Notes under the pieces: model-generated
Seen by the model: the letters and a program-made list of their open reading frames with translations, nothing else
Told to the model about the DNA's origin: nothing
Databases searched by the model: none
Position numbers and translations under genes: made by a program
Shown here: positions 18,202 to 26,980 of the stretch, piece after piece
Layout: each line of letters opens with the position of its first letter
Numbering within the stretch: the stretch's first letter is position 1
Assembly (NCBI GenBank): GCA_002270295.1
Contig: NISF01000001.1
Coordinates: 434,001-498,000 of the forward strand
Source: Enterobacter sp. 10-1
GTDB taxonomy: Bacteria; Pseudomonadota; Gammaproteobacteria; Enterobacterales; Enterobacteriaceae
Direction of reading: 5' to 3'
DNA: 64,000 bases

Positions 18202-19401
18202 TTAGCTGTACTGGCGAATGCGGGCGATCAGCTCGTCGACGCTGTCGATACGTTCGGCAATCACGATCAGCGCTTTGCCGAGCGAAATCGCATGGCGCAG
18301 ACATTCATGGCGCATGGCCCGATCCTCAATGCTGTCGATATCGGCAACGTGCGACAGGCCGACGCTGCGGCGAATCAGCTCGGTTCCACAGAAGCCAATC
18401 GCATCCGCCCACACTTTTTTCAGGAACGCTGAGGCATAGCCGGGATAAGCCAGCGCCGCATCGCGGCTCTTCTCCGCCGCCAGCGCCTGGAAGCGTTCGG
18501 CAAAGGTCGTCCACAGCGCCTGAATATCGTTCAGGCGCTGTTCGCGCGCGGCGGCGGCGTCGCGAATGCCCAGATGGCCCGGCAGGCTGCAGTAGTTCAG
18601 CAGCAGGTTGCCGATGGCGGTGCCGACATCAAAGCCAATCGGGCCGAAATAGCCGAACTCGGCGTCGATGGCTTTAAAGCTGCCCTCGGCAACGAAAATT
18701 GAACCGCTGTGGATATCGCCGTGCAGCAGCGCTTCCGCCTGGGAGAAGAAGCGGTGCTTGAGCGAGGCCACCGCCAGCCTGAGCTGGCTATCGTGGCGCA
18801 GGGCGGCAATATCGTCCTCCAGCTCCGGCGGATAGCTGTTGCGTTCATGAACCTGGTAGGGGTCGTTGAAGAACAGATCCTCGGTTATTTCACACATCTC
18901 CGGGTTAATAAAGCGCGCGACCTGGGCTTTTTTATCGTGAGGATGGAGATAAAAATCGCTGGTATGGAACAGCGCCTGGGCCAGGTATTCGCCCAGCTGG
19001 CTCGCCGCCTGCGGATAGTAAACGTTGGCGATAAGCTCGCCGCGCCAGATACGGTGATCGGAAAGATCCTCCATCACCATCACCGCCAGTTCAGCATCGA
19101 AATGGTGAATTTTTACCGTGTGCTGCGGGCAGTGTTGATAGTGGGTCACCAGCGTCTGCGCCTCGAGTCGGGCGCGATCGAGCGTCAGCGGCCAGGACTC
19201 TCCGACGCAGCGGACGTAGGGCAGCGCCTGCTTAACGACAATGCGGCTCACGCCCTGGGTATCAAAAATTTTAAATACCAGGTTGAGGTTACCGTCACCC
19301 ACTTCCTGCGCGGACACCAGTTCCGACGGGTCGTCGAGACCGCCAAATTGTTGTGCATAAGCCACCGCATCGCTGGCCGTGAAGGTATGGTATTGCGACA
19401 T
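18202..19401 (-). CDS. mtnK: Methylthioribose kinase MtnK
   Basis: Phosphorylates 5-methylthioribose to its 1-phosphate, first step of methionine salvage after the nucleosidase. Starting at ATG 19401 (MSQYHTFTA) the protein has 399 residues, the Klebsiella MtnK length; the longer frame adds five residues without better spacing. Signatures are [12 protein letters not shown] (nucleotide loop), [13 protein letters not shown] (catalytic loop) and [14 protein letters not shown] (metal loop). It diverges from mtnA across a region with a perfect MetJ box. Confidence 0.95.
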   Translation of the reverse strand: MSQYHTFTASDAVAYAQQFGGLDDPSELVSAQEVGDGNLNLVFKIFDTQGVSRIVVKQALPYVRCVGESWPLTLDRARLEAQTLVTHYQHCPQHTVKIHHFDAELAVMVMEDLSDHRIWRGELIANVYYPQAASQLGEYLAQALFHTSDFYLHPHDKKAQVARFINPEMCEITEDLFFNDPYQVHERNSYPPELEDDIAALRHDSQLRLAVASLKHRFFSQAEALLHGDIHSGSIFVAEGSFKAIDAEFGYFGPIGFDVGTAIGNLLLNYCSLPGHLGIRDAAAAREQRLNDIQALWTTFAERFQALAAEKSRDAALAYPGYASAFLKKVWADAIGFCGTELIRRSVGLSHVADIDSIEDRAMRHECLRHAISLGKALIVIAERIDSVDELIARIRQYS

Positions 19402-19436
19402 TGCCTCGATCCTCAAAAGTTCCGGTTAAGCCGTTC

Positions 19437-19452
19437 AGACGTCTATACTTCT
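19437..19452. promoter_or_regulatory. Tandem MetJ boxes between mtnK and mtnA
   Basis: AGACGTCT (19437-19444) is a perfect consensus MetJ box, followed directly and in register by ATACTTCT (six of eight). Preceding AGCCGTTC (19429-19436) matches at five of eight. The site is 36 bases upstream of mtnK and 53 of mtnA. MetJ with S-adenosylmethionine represses methionine genes, so repression of both directions is expected. Confidence 0.82.
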
Positions 19453-19504
19453 GGATTCCATCCTGACACAATGTGATACAACAACGCAACAGGGATTTAA
19501 CGAC

Positions 19505-20533
19505 ATGCAGACACTACAGACCACCAGCCTGCGGGTAAGCGAAAATCAGCTTTTTATTCTTGACCAGCAGGCATTGCCGCAGGAAAAACGCTGGCTGGCG
19601 GCAGATAACGTTTCGTTACTGGTTGACCATATTCACGCTCTGCGGGTGCGCGGCGCGCCGTTAATCGGTCTCTCTGCCAGTCTGCTGTTAGCGCTTCTGG
19701 CGCAGCGCGGCCTGACCCGCGATGAGCTATCGCAGGCGCTGGATACGCTGCGCGCCGCGCGTCCGACGGCGGTCAACCTGATGAATAACCTCGACCGCAT
19801 GAAGCTGGCGCTGGCGAAAGAAAACTATATTCCGGCTCTTGAAGAAGAAGCGCTGCGCCTGATCGCTGAAGATAAGCAGCTGTGCGCCAGCATCGCGGAA
19901 ACCGGCGTCAGCCTGGTCAAAGCGGGCAGTCGCCTGCTGACCCACTGCAACACCGGCGGGCTGGCGACCGCAGGGGTGGGCACGGCGTTAGGGGTGATCG
20001 CGCTGGCCCATCAGCGCGGCCTGGTGGCGAACGTGTGGGTCGACGAGACGCGCCCGCTGCTGCAGGGCGGCCGTCTGACCGCATGGGAGCTGGGTGAGCT
20101 GGGGGTGCCCTATCAGCTGATTACTGATTCGATGGCCGCCAGCCTGATGGCTAAAGGGCAGGTCGATGCGGTGTGGGTTGGCGCCGATCGCATTGCCGCC
20201 AACGGCGACGTGGCGAACAAAATCGGTACCTATTCGCTGGCGGTGCTGGCGAAATATCACGGTATTCCGTTCTATGTCGCCGCGCCGCAAACCACGCTCG
20301 ACCGCGGCTGCCCGAACGGCGAGGCCATTCCTATTGAACAGCGCGCGGCGGCGGAAGTGACCGGCGTGGCCGGCAGCTTCGGCGCGGTGCAGTGGGCGCC
20401 GGCGGATGCATCGGTTTATAACCCGGCGTTTGACGTCACGCCTGCGGCATTAATCAGCGGCTGGGTGCTGGACAGCGGCGTCGTTACCCGCGAGCAGGTG
20501 GCGGCCGGAGCATTTGCGCCAAATATTGGCTAA
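19505..20533 (+). CDS. mtnA: Methylthioribose-1-phosphate isomerase MtnA
   Basis: Converts 5-methylthioribose 1-phosphate to 5-methylthioribulose 1-phosphate. The 342-residue product has family signatures [37 protein letters not shown] with the catalytic Cys148 and [18 protein letters not shown] with Asp228. It matches Klebsiella MtnA throughout except for the C-terminal tail. Its stop overlaps the stop of the convergent deaminase gene by about three bases. Confidence 0.96.
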   Translation: MQTLQTTSLRVSENQLFILDQQALPQEKRWLAADNVSLLVDHIHALRVRGAPLIGLSASLLLALLAQRGLTRDELSQALDTLRAARPTAVNLMNNLDRMKLALAKENYIPALEEEALRLIAEDKQLCASIAETGVSLVKAGSRLLTHCNTGGLATAGVGTALGVIALAHQRGLVANVWVDETRPLLQGGRLTAWELGELGVPYQLITDSMAASLMAKGQVDAVWVGADRIAANGDVANKIGTYSLAVLAKYHGIPFYVAAPQTTLDRGCPNGEAIPIEQRAAAEVTGVAGSFGAVQWAPADASVYNPAFDVTPAALISGWVLDSGVVTREQVAAGAFAPNIG

Positions 20534-21783
20534 CGGCGCGGGTCTGCCGCCGGATAGCGGATCTGCTCCGGCTGGCGCTGCAGAATGATTTTGCCGCGGC
20601 GAATGGAGGTCAGCACTTTGGCCTGACGCCGCACGGCGTCATAGTCATTTTCCGAATCGAGGATCAGCAGGTTCGCCGGGCGGCCTTCGGCGATACCGTA
20701 ATTATCGCCGAGGCACAGCGCCCGGGCGCTGTTATCGGTAATCAAATCGAGACAGCGCTGCAAATCTTCATACCCCAGCATATGGCAGATGTGCAGCCCG
20801 GCATCGAGGATGCGCATGATGTTGCCGTTGCCCAGCGGGTACCAGGGGTCCTGAATGGAGTCCTGGGCAAAGCAGACGTTAATCCCGGCGCGGTCCAGCT
20901 CCGCCACCCGCGTCACGCCGCGGCGTTTTGGCCAGCTGTCGAAGCGCCCCTGCAGGTGAATGCTTTCGGTTGGGCAGGAGATAAAGTTGATGCCCGACGC
21001 CTTGAGCAGGCGGAACAGCTTCGAGCAGTAGGCGTTATCGTAGGAACCCATCGCGCAGGTATGGCTGGCGGTGACCTGCGCGCCCATGCCGCGTACCCGA
21101 GCCTCTTCCGCCAGCACTTCCAGAAAGCGCGACTGCGGGTCATCGATTTCATCGCAGTGCACGTCCACCAGGCAGCCGTGGCGCTGGGCCAGGTCCATCA
21201 GAAAGGCCAGCGAGCTGACGCCCTTGTCGCGGGTGTTCTCGTAGTGCGGAATGCCGCCCACCACGTCGGCGCCCATTTCGATGGCGCGGGTCATCAGCTC
21301 TCGTCCGCCGGGGAACGACTCGATCCCCTCCTGCGGGAAGGCGACGATTTGCAGGTCGATAAGATCGGCAGCCTCTTTTTTCACCTCCAGCATCGCCTCC
21401 AGCGCCGTCAGGGAAGGGTCGGTGACATCAATGTGAGTGCGCACGTGCTGCACGCCGTTATCGCGCAGCATACCGATGGTCTTCAGCGCGCGCTGGCGCG
21501 TATCTTCTACCGTGACGCTCTCTTTACGCTGGCTCCAGCGGGTGATGCCCTCAAACAGCGTGCCGCTCATATTCCACTCCGGCTCGCCCGCCGTGAGGGT
21601 GGCGTCAAGGTGGATATGCGGCTCGACAAACGGCGGGATAACCAGCTTTTGCTGCGCGTCGATATCGCTGGCGTCAGCCGCCCGCGCGGCGGCCTGCGGG
21701 GCGATGCTTTTAATCATGCCGTCCTGTAACTCAAGGGTATAGAGCGCTTCTTTATGGCGCAGGCGCGCGTTGATAATTTTCAT
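20530..21783 (-). CDS. CodA-family cytosine deaminase, probable 5-methylcytosine deaminase
   Basis: Amidohydrolase of 417 residues that aligns with E. coli cytosine deaminase CodA. Metal and catalytic residues are kept: His56 and His58 (EPHIHLD), Gln151 (VAFPQEG), His209 and Glu212 (VDVHCDEID), His241 (TASHT) and Asp308. The residue after Asp308, Asp314 in CodA, is Ser309 here ([12 protein letters not shown]). Replacement of that Asp was used in published work to find bacterial 5-methylcytosine deaminases, including one from K. pneumoniae. Its ATG overlaps the regulator stop (ATGA), and a CodB-like transporter is in the same operon. Confidence 0.85.
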   Translation of the reverse strand: MKIINARLRHKEALYTLELQDGMIKSIAPQAAARAADASDIDAQQKLVIPPFVEPHIHLDATLTAGEPEWNMSGTLFEGITRWSQRKESVTVEDTRQRALKTIGMLRDNGVQHVRTHIDVTDPSLTALEAMLEVKKEAADLIDLQIVAFPQEGIESFPGGRELMTRAIEMGADVVGGIPHYENTRDKGVSSLAFLMDLAQRHGCLVDVHCDEIDDPQSRFLEVLAEEARVRGMGAQVTASHTCAMGSYDNAYCSKLFRLLKASGINFISCPTESIHLQGRFDSWPKRRGVTRVAELDRAGINVCFAQDSIQDPWYPLGNGNIMRILDAGLHICHMLGYEDLQRCLDLITDNSARALCLGDNYGIAEGRPANLLILDSENDYDAVRRQAKVLTSIRRGKIILQRQPEQIRYPAADPRR

Positions 21784-23015
21784 GGTTGTTCCCGTAAATG
21801 GTTTTGCGACATACGCCAGATCGCTAAGGCGACCGAGGCGTTGAGATGAAACTGCGGATGGCTGACCGGATAGCGGGTCAGCTTTTCAATACGTTGGATA
21901 CGCTGATGCAGGGTGTTGCGGTGAATGCCCAGCCGCTCGGCGGCCCTCATCACGTTGCCGTTCTCCTGGAGCAGGGTTTCCAGGGTCTCCATGAGCAGCC
22001 ACGGGCTTTTACGATCGGGTTCGATCAGGCAGCCAAGGGTGTCGTGCATAAAATCGCTCAGCAGCGTGGGATCGCCGACGGCGGAGAGCAGCTTGATAAA
22101 GCCCAGCTGCTGATAGTCGCTGATGCGCTGAGCCGGGCGCAGGGTATCGCTGAGATCCAGCGCCTGGCGCGCCTGCGACAGCGCCCGCTGATAGCCCTGC
22201 AGCTCCTGCACCGGCGCGGAGAGGCCGCACAGCAGCGACAGCCCGTCATCGCCCTCCGCAAGCTGGAGCAGCCACTGCTGTAGCCGCTTTTTCTGCTGAT
22301 AAAATTCGCCTTCCTCATCCGGGAGCAGGAAGAGAAACATATTGCTGCGCTCAACCAGCGGAAAGGGGTTGCCCTGCTGGTTAAGCTGCTGCTGCAATCG
22401 CTGGCGCACGGTGCGACGGGCCTGCTGCAGCCAGGCTTCGGCCTGCTCCGGCGGAAACTGGCGAAACAGGCGCTGAATCCCCTCAAGGCGCAGCGCCGCC
22501 ACCCGCAGCGGGCGGGTAAAATCCAGCTGCTGATGAAGCGCGCGTTGATGCAGGATCTGCAGGTCGGGATAGTCGCCGGTTAACAGCTGCAGCAGAATAT
22601 CGCGCTGCGACTGCAGCGCGTTTTCGCTGCGCACCAGCGCGGTACCGATGCGCTCGGTGACGATCACCATTTTGAGCAGATAGGGCTGTTCGATCAGCGG
22701 AATGCCCAGCTCGTCGGCCAGCGCGATCAATCGCGGAGGGATCGTCTGGATATAGGCGTCGCCGGTCAGGATCACCATGCCGGCGATCCCGCGCTGCTTG
22801 CCCTCCATCAGCAGATGGATCAGGTTCTCCTCATTGCGGGGATGGTTGATCCCGGTGATAAACACCAGCTCTCCGCCCATGATCCACTCGGCGATATTTT
22901 CATTTTCCGCGACGTAGTACCAGCGCACCGCCAGCTGGAGCCCCTGCCGCCCCGCGCGCAGCCGCATCGCCGAGAGTCCCTCCAGCGCGAGGATTTCGCT
23001 GACCGTCAGGCTCAT
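21780..23015 (-). CDS. PucR-family transcriptional regulator
   Basis: Regulator of 411 residues with an N-terminal PucR domain (SEILALEGLSAMRLRAG, ending around residue 120), a linker, and a C-terminal PucR-type helix-turn-helix (LLQENGNVMRAAERLGIHRNTLHQRIQRIEKL, about residues 350-385). Such proteins usually activate purine, pyrimidine or amino-acid use operons. It lies between the transporter and deaminase genes, so it probably controls their expression, perhaps through the palindromes at 24373-24448. Confidence 0.9.
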   Translation of the reverse strand: MSLTVSEILALEGLSAMRLRAGRQGLQLAVRWYYVAENENIAEWIMGGELVFITGINHPRNEENLIHLLMEGKQRGIAGMVILTGDAYIQTIPPRLIALADELGIPLIEQPYLLKMVIVTERIGTALVRSENALQSQRDILLQLLTGDYPDLQILHQRALHQQLDFTRPLRVAALRLEGIQRLFRQFPPEQAEAWLQQARRTVRQRLQQQLNQQGNPFPLVERSNMFLFLLPDEEGEFYQQKKRLQQWLLQLAEGDDGLSLLCGLSAPVQELQGYQRALSQARQALDLSDTLRPAQRISDYQQLGFIKLLSAVGDPTLLSDFMHDTLGCLIEPDRKSPWLLMETLETLLQENGNVMRAAERLGIHRNTLHQRIQRIEKLTRYPVSHPQFHLNASVALAIWRMSQNHLREQP

Positions 23016-23017
23016 GG

Positions 23018-24280
23018 CTACTGCTCCGCAGCCGCGTCAGCCGCGGGCTGGCGTTTGCTCAGGCGGGTCAGGATGATATAGACCAGCGCGGAGACGGAGA
23101 TGCCCACCAGCGGCGCAACCCACGGCGACAGGTAAGCCACCAGCGCGCCGACGGCATAAGCGCCCAGGCCCAGCCAGTTGAAGCGCGGTAAGCGCGCGGT
23201 TTGCAGCAGAGGATAGCGCCCGCCGCGATAAAACCAGTAGTCGGCGAGGATCACGCCGCCGATGGGCGGGATGATGCTGCCCAGCAGAACCAGGAACGGG
23301 ATCAGCATTTCGTACATCCCGCCAATGGCCAGCAGAATGCCGACGCCGGCGGCGACAACGGTCAGGGTCCGGCGGCGTTCGCTGCGCAGCAGGTGACAGG
23401 CGGCGGCCGAAACGTTATAGATTGTCGGCCCCTGAATCGTCAGCAGATTGAGGCACAGCATGACCACCGCGGCGACGGAGAGCCCCTGCAAAATCAGAAC
23501 TTCCACGATATCGGCCTGCTGATAAACGATGGCGCACCAGGCCCCGGCCACAATCATCAACCCGTTACCGATAAGGAAGCTGCCCATGCTGGCGAGGATG
23601 GCGGTGCGGCTGGAGTTAGCCAGCCGCGTCCAGTTCGTCGCCTGGGTCGCGCCGCTGGCGAAGGTGCCAAATACCATGGTGATGGCCGCCGACCAGGTCA
23701 TGGTTTCGCCCGGCTCGATTTTGGTCATCGCCTGCCAGCCGCCGGCATGGTGGGCGGCAAGGTACATGGAGACCACCAGCAGGATAAACATCAGCGGGAC
23801 CGAAACCCTCGATAGCGCATCCAGCCCCTTATAGCCCACCAGCGCGGTGACGCAGAACAGGATGCCGAACAGCACCATCAGCGGAATGGTCATCGCCTCG
23901 GGCAGGGCAAGGATTTTGACCAGCGAAATAGCCACCGTGGCGGTACCCCAGGCGTACCAGCCCAGCTCGGCGAAACCGAGAATAAAATCGGCGAGCCTGC
24001 TACCGATCTCGCCGAAGCAAAAACGCCCCATCAGTACGGTGTTCAGCCCGCTGCGGGCGGCAATCCAGCCGAGCGACGCCGCGTACAGGGCCAGCAAAAA
24101 GTTGCCGATAACCGCAATCCACAGCAGGTTAACGATGGAAAAAGAGACGCCGAGCTTACCGCCCGCGAACATCGTGCCGGTAAAAAAGGTAAAGCTGAAC
24201 AGAACCATGGAGATTGAAAACAGGCCCTTGCGCCCTGAGGCCGGCGCTTCGACGAGCGGGAAATCGTTGCTGTTTGACAT
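23018..24280 (-). CDS. NCS1-family nucleobase transporter (CodB-like)
   Basis: Twelve-span nucleobase:cation symporter of 420 residues. Typical features are SFTFFTGTMFAGGKLGVSFS near the N-terminus, GRFCFGEIGSRLADF, and WTRLANSSRTA in the loop before span 6. It is first in the operon, two bases before the PucR gene. With a CodA-type enzyme downstream, cytosine or 5-methylcytosine is the likely substrate. GAGG sits seven bases before the ATG. Confidence 0.9.
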   Translation of the reverse strand: MSNSNDFPLVEAPASGRKGLFSISMVLFSFTFFTGTMFAGGKLGVSFSIVNLLWIAVIGNFLLALYAASLGWIAARSGLNTVLMGRFCFGEIGSRLADFILGFAELGWYAWGTATVAISLVKILALPEAMTIPLMVLFGILFCVTALVGYKGLDALSRVSVPLMFILLVVSMYLAAHHAGGWQAMTKIEPGETMTWSAAITMVFGTFASGATQATNWTRLANSSRTAILASMGSFLIGNGLMIVAGAWCAIVYQQADIVEVLILQGLSVAAVVMLCLNLLTIQGPTIYNVSAAACHLLRSERRRTLTVVAAGVGILLAIGGMYEMLIPFLVLLGSIIPPIGGVILADYWFYRGGRYPLLQTARLPRFNWLGLGAYAVGALVAYLSPWVAPLVGISVSALVYIILTRLSKRQPAADAAAEQ

Positions 24281-24372
24281 AGTGGAACCTCTGAGTGGTC
24301 ACCCGAATGGCGATGCCAGAGGGGTAGCAAGAGGTGTGCCAAAAAAAGCGGGGCAACGGGAACATATTGGGG

Positions 24373-24448
24373 TGTGCAGTGTGCACATAAAAAGGCGTTA
24401 AACGGCGCCGTTTTGCCAGAATGGTGTGCAGGGTGCAAAGTTTTGCAC
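24373..24448. promoter_or_regulatory. Cluster of palindromes, candidate operators for the PucR regulator
   Basis: TGTGCA-GTG-TGCACA (24373-24387) and GTGCAAA-GT-TTTGCAC (24433-24448) are both perfect inverted repeats and share the half-site GTGCA/TGCAC; their centres are about 60 bases apart. Between them is the perfect 12-mer AACGGCGCCGTT (24401-24412). All lie within 170 bases upstream of the transporter start. Confidence 0.5.
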
Positions 24449-24706
24449 CAGCGTGGAGCAGCCGTTCGGACTTTGCCATCGCGCGCGGTCGCTATCGCCG
24501 GCGCTGAAATTTACGCCAGCCGCACGCAGAACGATCCCCCGTCTTTTTAGCGACCCGCAGCGGGTAATGTTGGTGTTATGAAAACGTTCAGTTGTATCAC
24601 TGTTAAAAACGGTAATTTCATATGCGTTTCTGATATAACCATTCTTAATGTAAGCCTTTCCTGAAATATTGTTCAGCCGGGCAGGCGGTGTTAGTATCGG
24701 ATAAAT

Positions 24707-24722
24707 AGCCATTTAGACGGCT
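24707..24722. promoter_or_regulatory. MetJ-like boxes upstream of mtnB
   Basis: AGACGGCT (24715-24722) matches the MetJ consensus at seven of eight positions and is preceded in register by AGCCATTT (five of eight). The site is about 125 bases upstream of mtnB, implying a leader of up to about 100 bases. The match is weaker than at mtnK/mtnA and mtnC/mtnE. Confidence 0.45.
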
Positions 24723-24754
24723 AAAGAACGTTGTCTCGGGATACCCTGTTTACC

Positions 24755-24821
24755 ATTTTGAGTCACAGCAGCGCCCACGCTGCCAGCAACAACGGCGCCC
24801 GAGCGTCAAGGTTCTCAAAAT
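24755..24821 (+). promoter_or_regulatory. Nested inverted repeats in the mtnB leader
   Basis: ATTTTGAG (24755-24762) and CTCAAAAT (24814-24821) can form a perfect outer 8-bp stem around a 51-base loop that contains a second perfect hairpin, GCAGCG-CCCA-CGCTGC (24768-24783). This lies 25 bases before the mtnB start. It may be a structured RNA leader or a protein site; it does not match a riboswitch class known to me. Confidence 0.4.
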
Positions 24822-24846
24822 ACCATCGCTAAACTAAGGAACTGCT

Positions 24847-25458
24847 ATGTGGCAAGAAAGACTCGCGCAACTGGTCACCACCTGTCATTGGATCGGTGCG
24901 AAGGGCTGGGCGCCGGCGACCGGCGGCAATATGTCCGTGCGCCAGGATGAGACCTGGTGCTGGCTCAGCGAGTCGGGACGCGATAAGGGCAGCCTGACCA
25001 GCGAAGATTTTCTGCAGGTTGATATTGCCAGCAATACCGCGCCTTCCGGGCGTAAGCCCTCGGCGGAAACCGGGCTGCATACCCTGGTCTATCGCCTGTT
25101 CCCCGAGGCCAACGTCGTGCTGCACGTCCATACCGTCAACGCGACGGTGCTGTCGCGCATCGAGAAGAGCGGGACGCTGGCGCTGCAGGGCTACGAAATG
25201 CAGAAAACGCTGACCGGCCAGCACAGCCATCTCGACACCGTCCCGGTGGCGATTTTCGATAACGATCAGGATATCGACGCCCTGGCGGCGCGCATCGAAG
25301 ATTATGCGCAAACCCGCCCGCTGCGCTACGGCTTCCTGCTGCGCGGCCACGGTCTGACCTGCTGGGGGAAAGATATTAACGAGGCGCGCCGTCAGCTGGA
25401 AGGTCTGGAATTCCTGTTCGAGTGCGAGCTGATGCGTCGCCGCTACGAGCGCGACTAA
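24847..25458 (+). CDS. mtnB: Methylthioribulose-1-phosphate dehydratase MtnB
   Basis: Class II aldolase-fold zinc enzyme that dehydrates 5-methylthioribulose 1-phosphate in methionine salvage. The 203-residue product carries family-specific motifs: WIGAKGWAPATGGNMSVR, SESGRDKGSL, GRKPSAETGLHT, GYEMQKTL, IFDNDQDI and LRGHGLTCWG. Zinc ligands are expected at His93, His95 and His168. It is not beside mtnC/mtnD but heads an operon with an FGGY kinase (25 bases downstream) and a dehydrogenase. It is the only mtnB in the window, so it probably serves the pathway. Confidence 0.88.
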   Translation: MWQERLAQLVTTCHWIGAKGWAPATGGNMSVRQDETWCWLSESGRDKGSLTSEDFLQVDIASNTAPSGRKPSAETGLHTLVYRLFPEANVVLHVHTVNATVLSRIEKSGTLALQGYEMQKTLTGQHSHLDTVPVAIFDNDQDIDALAARIEDYAQTRPLRYGFLLRGHGLTCWGKDINEARRQLEGLEFLFECELMRRRYERD

Positions 25459-25483
25459 TTTTCAATAAGCGATCGGATCAGGC

Positions 25484-26980
25484 ATGGATTTTTATCTGGG
25501 TATCGATATCGGCACCTCGCGCGTCAAGGCGGTGCTGTTTGATGAGCATTTTCAGGCGCGGGCCAGCGCGGCGGAGAATACCGGGCCGCGTCTGTCGGCT
25601 AACGGCTACGCCGAGCAGGATATGGCGCAGCTGTGGCAGTCGGTCATCGCTATTTTGCGCCAGATTGCGCAACGCCCGGAGCTGCAGAGCGGGCGCTTAA
25701 GAGCCATTGGCCTTGCCGGGCAGGGCGAAGGGGTGTGGCTAAGCGATGCCGAGGGCGAGCCGGTCGGGCCGGGGATCCTGTGGAGCGATACCCGCAGCCG
25801 GGAGCTGATGAGCGATCTGCTGCGCCGCCCGGGCTTCGATCGCCGCTTTTTTGCCGAGACCGGCACCCACCTGCAGCCGTGCAATACCAGCATGCAGCTA
25901 TGCTGGCTCCGGCATTATCAGCCGGAGCGGCTGGCGGCGGCGCGCTATCTGTTTTTTGCCAAAGACTGGATCCGCTTTCGCCTGACCGGCGTCGCGGCGC
26001 TGGATATCACCGATGCCAGCACCTCGCTGCTCAATCAGCAGAGCGGGGAGCTGTCGGCGGTGGTGCTGAATGAAATGGGGCTTGCCGACCTGCATCATCT
26101 GTTCCCGCCGCTGCTGGCGCCGGATGCGCAGGCCGGCGCCCTGCGCGACGAGGTGGCGGAGCTGACCGGGCTGGCGGCCGGTACGCCGGTGGCCGCCGGC
26201 GCGCTCGACGTGTGCAGCGCGGCGCTCGGCTGCGGCGCGGTGAACGACGGCGATATCTATACGATCCTCGGTACGACCTGCTGTACCGGCATCGTGTGCC
26301 ACGGTCGTCAGACGGTGAACGAAGGAACGCGCTACGTCACCCATACCGAAGCGGGGAGCTTTATTAACCTCTTTCCGATGCAGGCCGGAACGCCGAATAT
26401 CGACTGGCTGCAGCAGCATATCTCCCTGAGCCCGGATCTCCAGCAGCTTGAGCGGGCGATTGCCGACGTCGAGCCGGGCAGCGGGGGCGTGTTCTGGCAG
26501 CCCTATCTGAACGGCGAACGCGCGCCGTTTTATAGCCCGGATGCGCGGGCCGGCTATTTTGGCATCAGCCAGCATACCACCCGCGCCGAGCTACAGCGGG
26601 CGGTCTTTGAGGGGCTGGCTTACGCCATCGTCGACTCGCTGCAGGGCTATCCGCAGGGCGGAGAGCTGTACCTGACCGGCGGCGGCGCGGCCTCCGCGAC
26701 CTGGCTACAGATTATTGCCGACTGCAGCGGCAGAACGGTGGTCTCCAGCACCTTTAACGAACTCAGCGCCCGCGGGGCCGCGATTCTGGCAGCCCGCAGC
26801 GTTAACGAACTCTCGCACTACCCGCAGCTGGAGCAGACGCGCTATCAGCCAGATCCGCGGGCGCACGCCCGCTACGCCGCGCTCTATCCGGTTTATCGCC
26901 TGCTACGCGAACAGATGCTGCCCGTCTGGCAGGCCAGGCAGGAGGCGCTTCAACGTATTTCTCAGGAATCAGACCAATGA
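25484..26980 (+). CDS. FGGY-family carbohydrate kinase
   Basis: Sugar kinase of 498 residues with two FGGY domains: GIDIGTSRVKAVLFD at residues 6-20 (phosphate 1 loop), SDTRSREL, TILGTTCCTG (phosphate 2 loop) and LTGGGAASATWLQIIADCSG (adenosine region). It is nearest in style to the LyxK/xylulokinase and related groups rather than to glycerol kinase. It lies between mtnB and a 2-hydroxyacid dehydrogenase gene in one operon. The substrate cannot be read from sequence; a ketose or tetritol-like sugar is possible. Confidence 0.85.
   Translation: MDFYLGIDIGTSRVKAVLFDEHFQARASAAENTGPRLSANGYAEQDMAQLWQSVIAILRQIAQRPELQSGRLRAIGLAGQGEGVWLSDAEGEPVGPGILWSDTRSRELMSDLLRRPGFDRRFFAETGTHLQPCNTSMQLCWLRHYQPERLAAARYLFFAKDWIRFRLTGVAALDITDASTSLLNQQSGELSAVVLNEMGLADLHHLFPPLLAPDAQAGALRDEVAELTGLAAGTPVAAGALDVCSAALGCGAVNDGDIYTILGTTCCTGIVCHGRQTVNEGTRYVTHTEAGSFINLFPMQAGTPNIDWLQQHISLSPDLQQLERAIADVEPGSGGVFWQPYLNGERAPFYSPDARAGYFGISQHTTRAELQRAVFEGLAYAIVDSLQGYPQGGELYLTGGGAASATWLQIIADCSGRTVVSSTFNELSARGAAILAARSVNELSHYPQLEQTRYQPDPRAHARYAALYPVYRLLREQMLPVWQARQEALQRISQESDQ

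Larger units (their letters stand above)
24281..24846. other. 566-base divergent gap between the nucleobase operon and mtnB
   Basis: No gene is recognised. Near the transporter lie three palindromes (24373-24387, 24401-24412, 24433-24448). The middle (24560-24700) is AT-rich and unremarkable. Near mtnB lie two MetJ-like 8-mers (24707-24722) and nested inverted repeats (24755-24821) that would fall in the mtnB leader. Confidence 0.6.
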
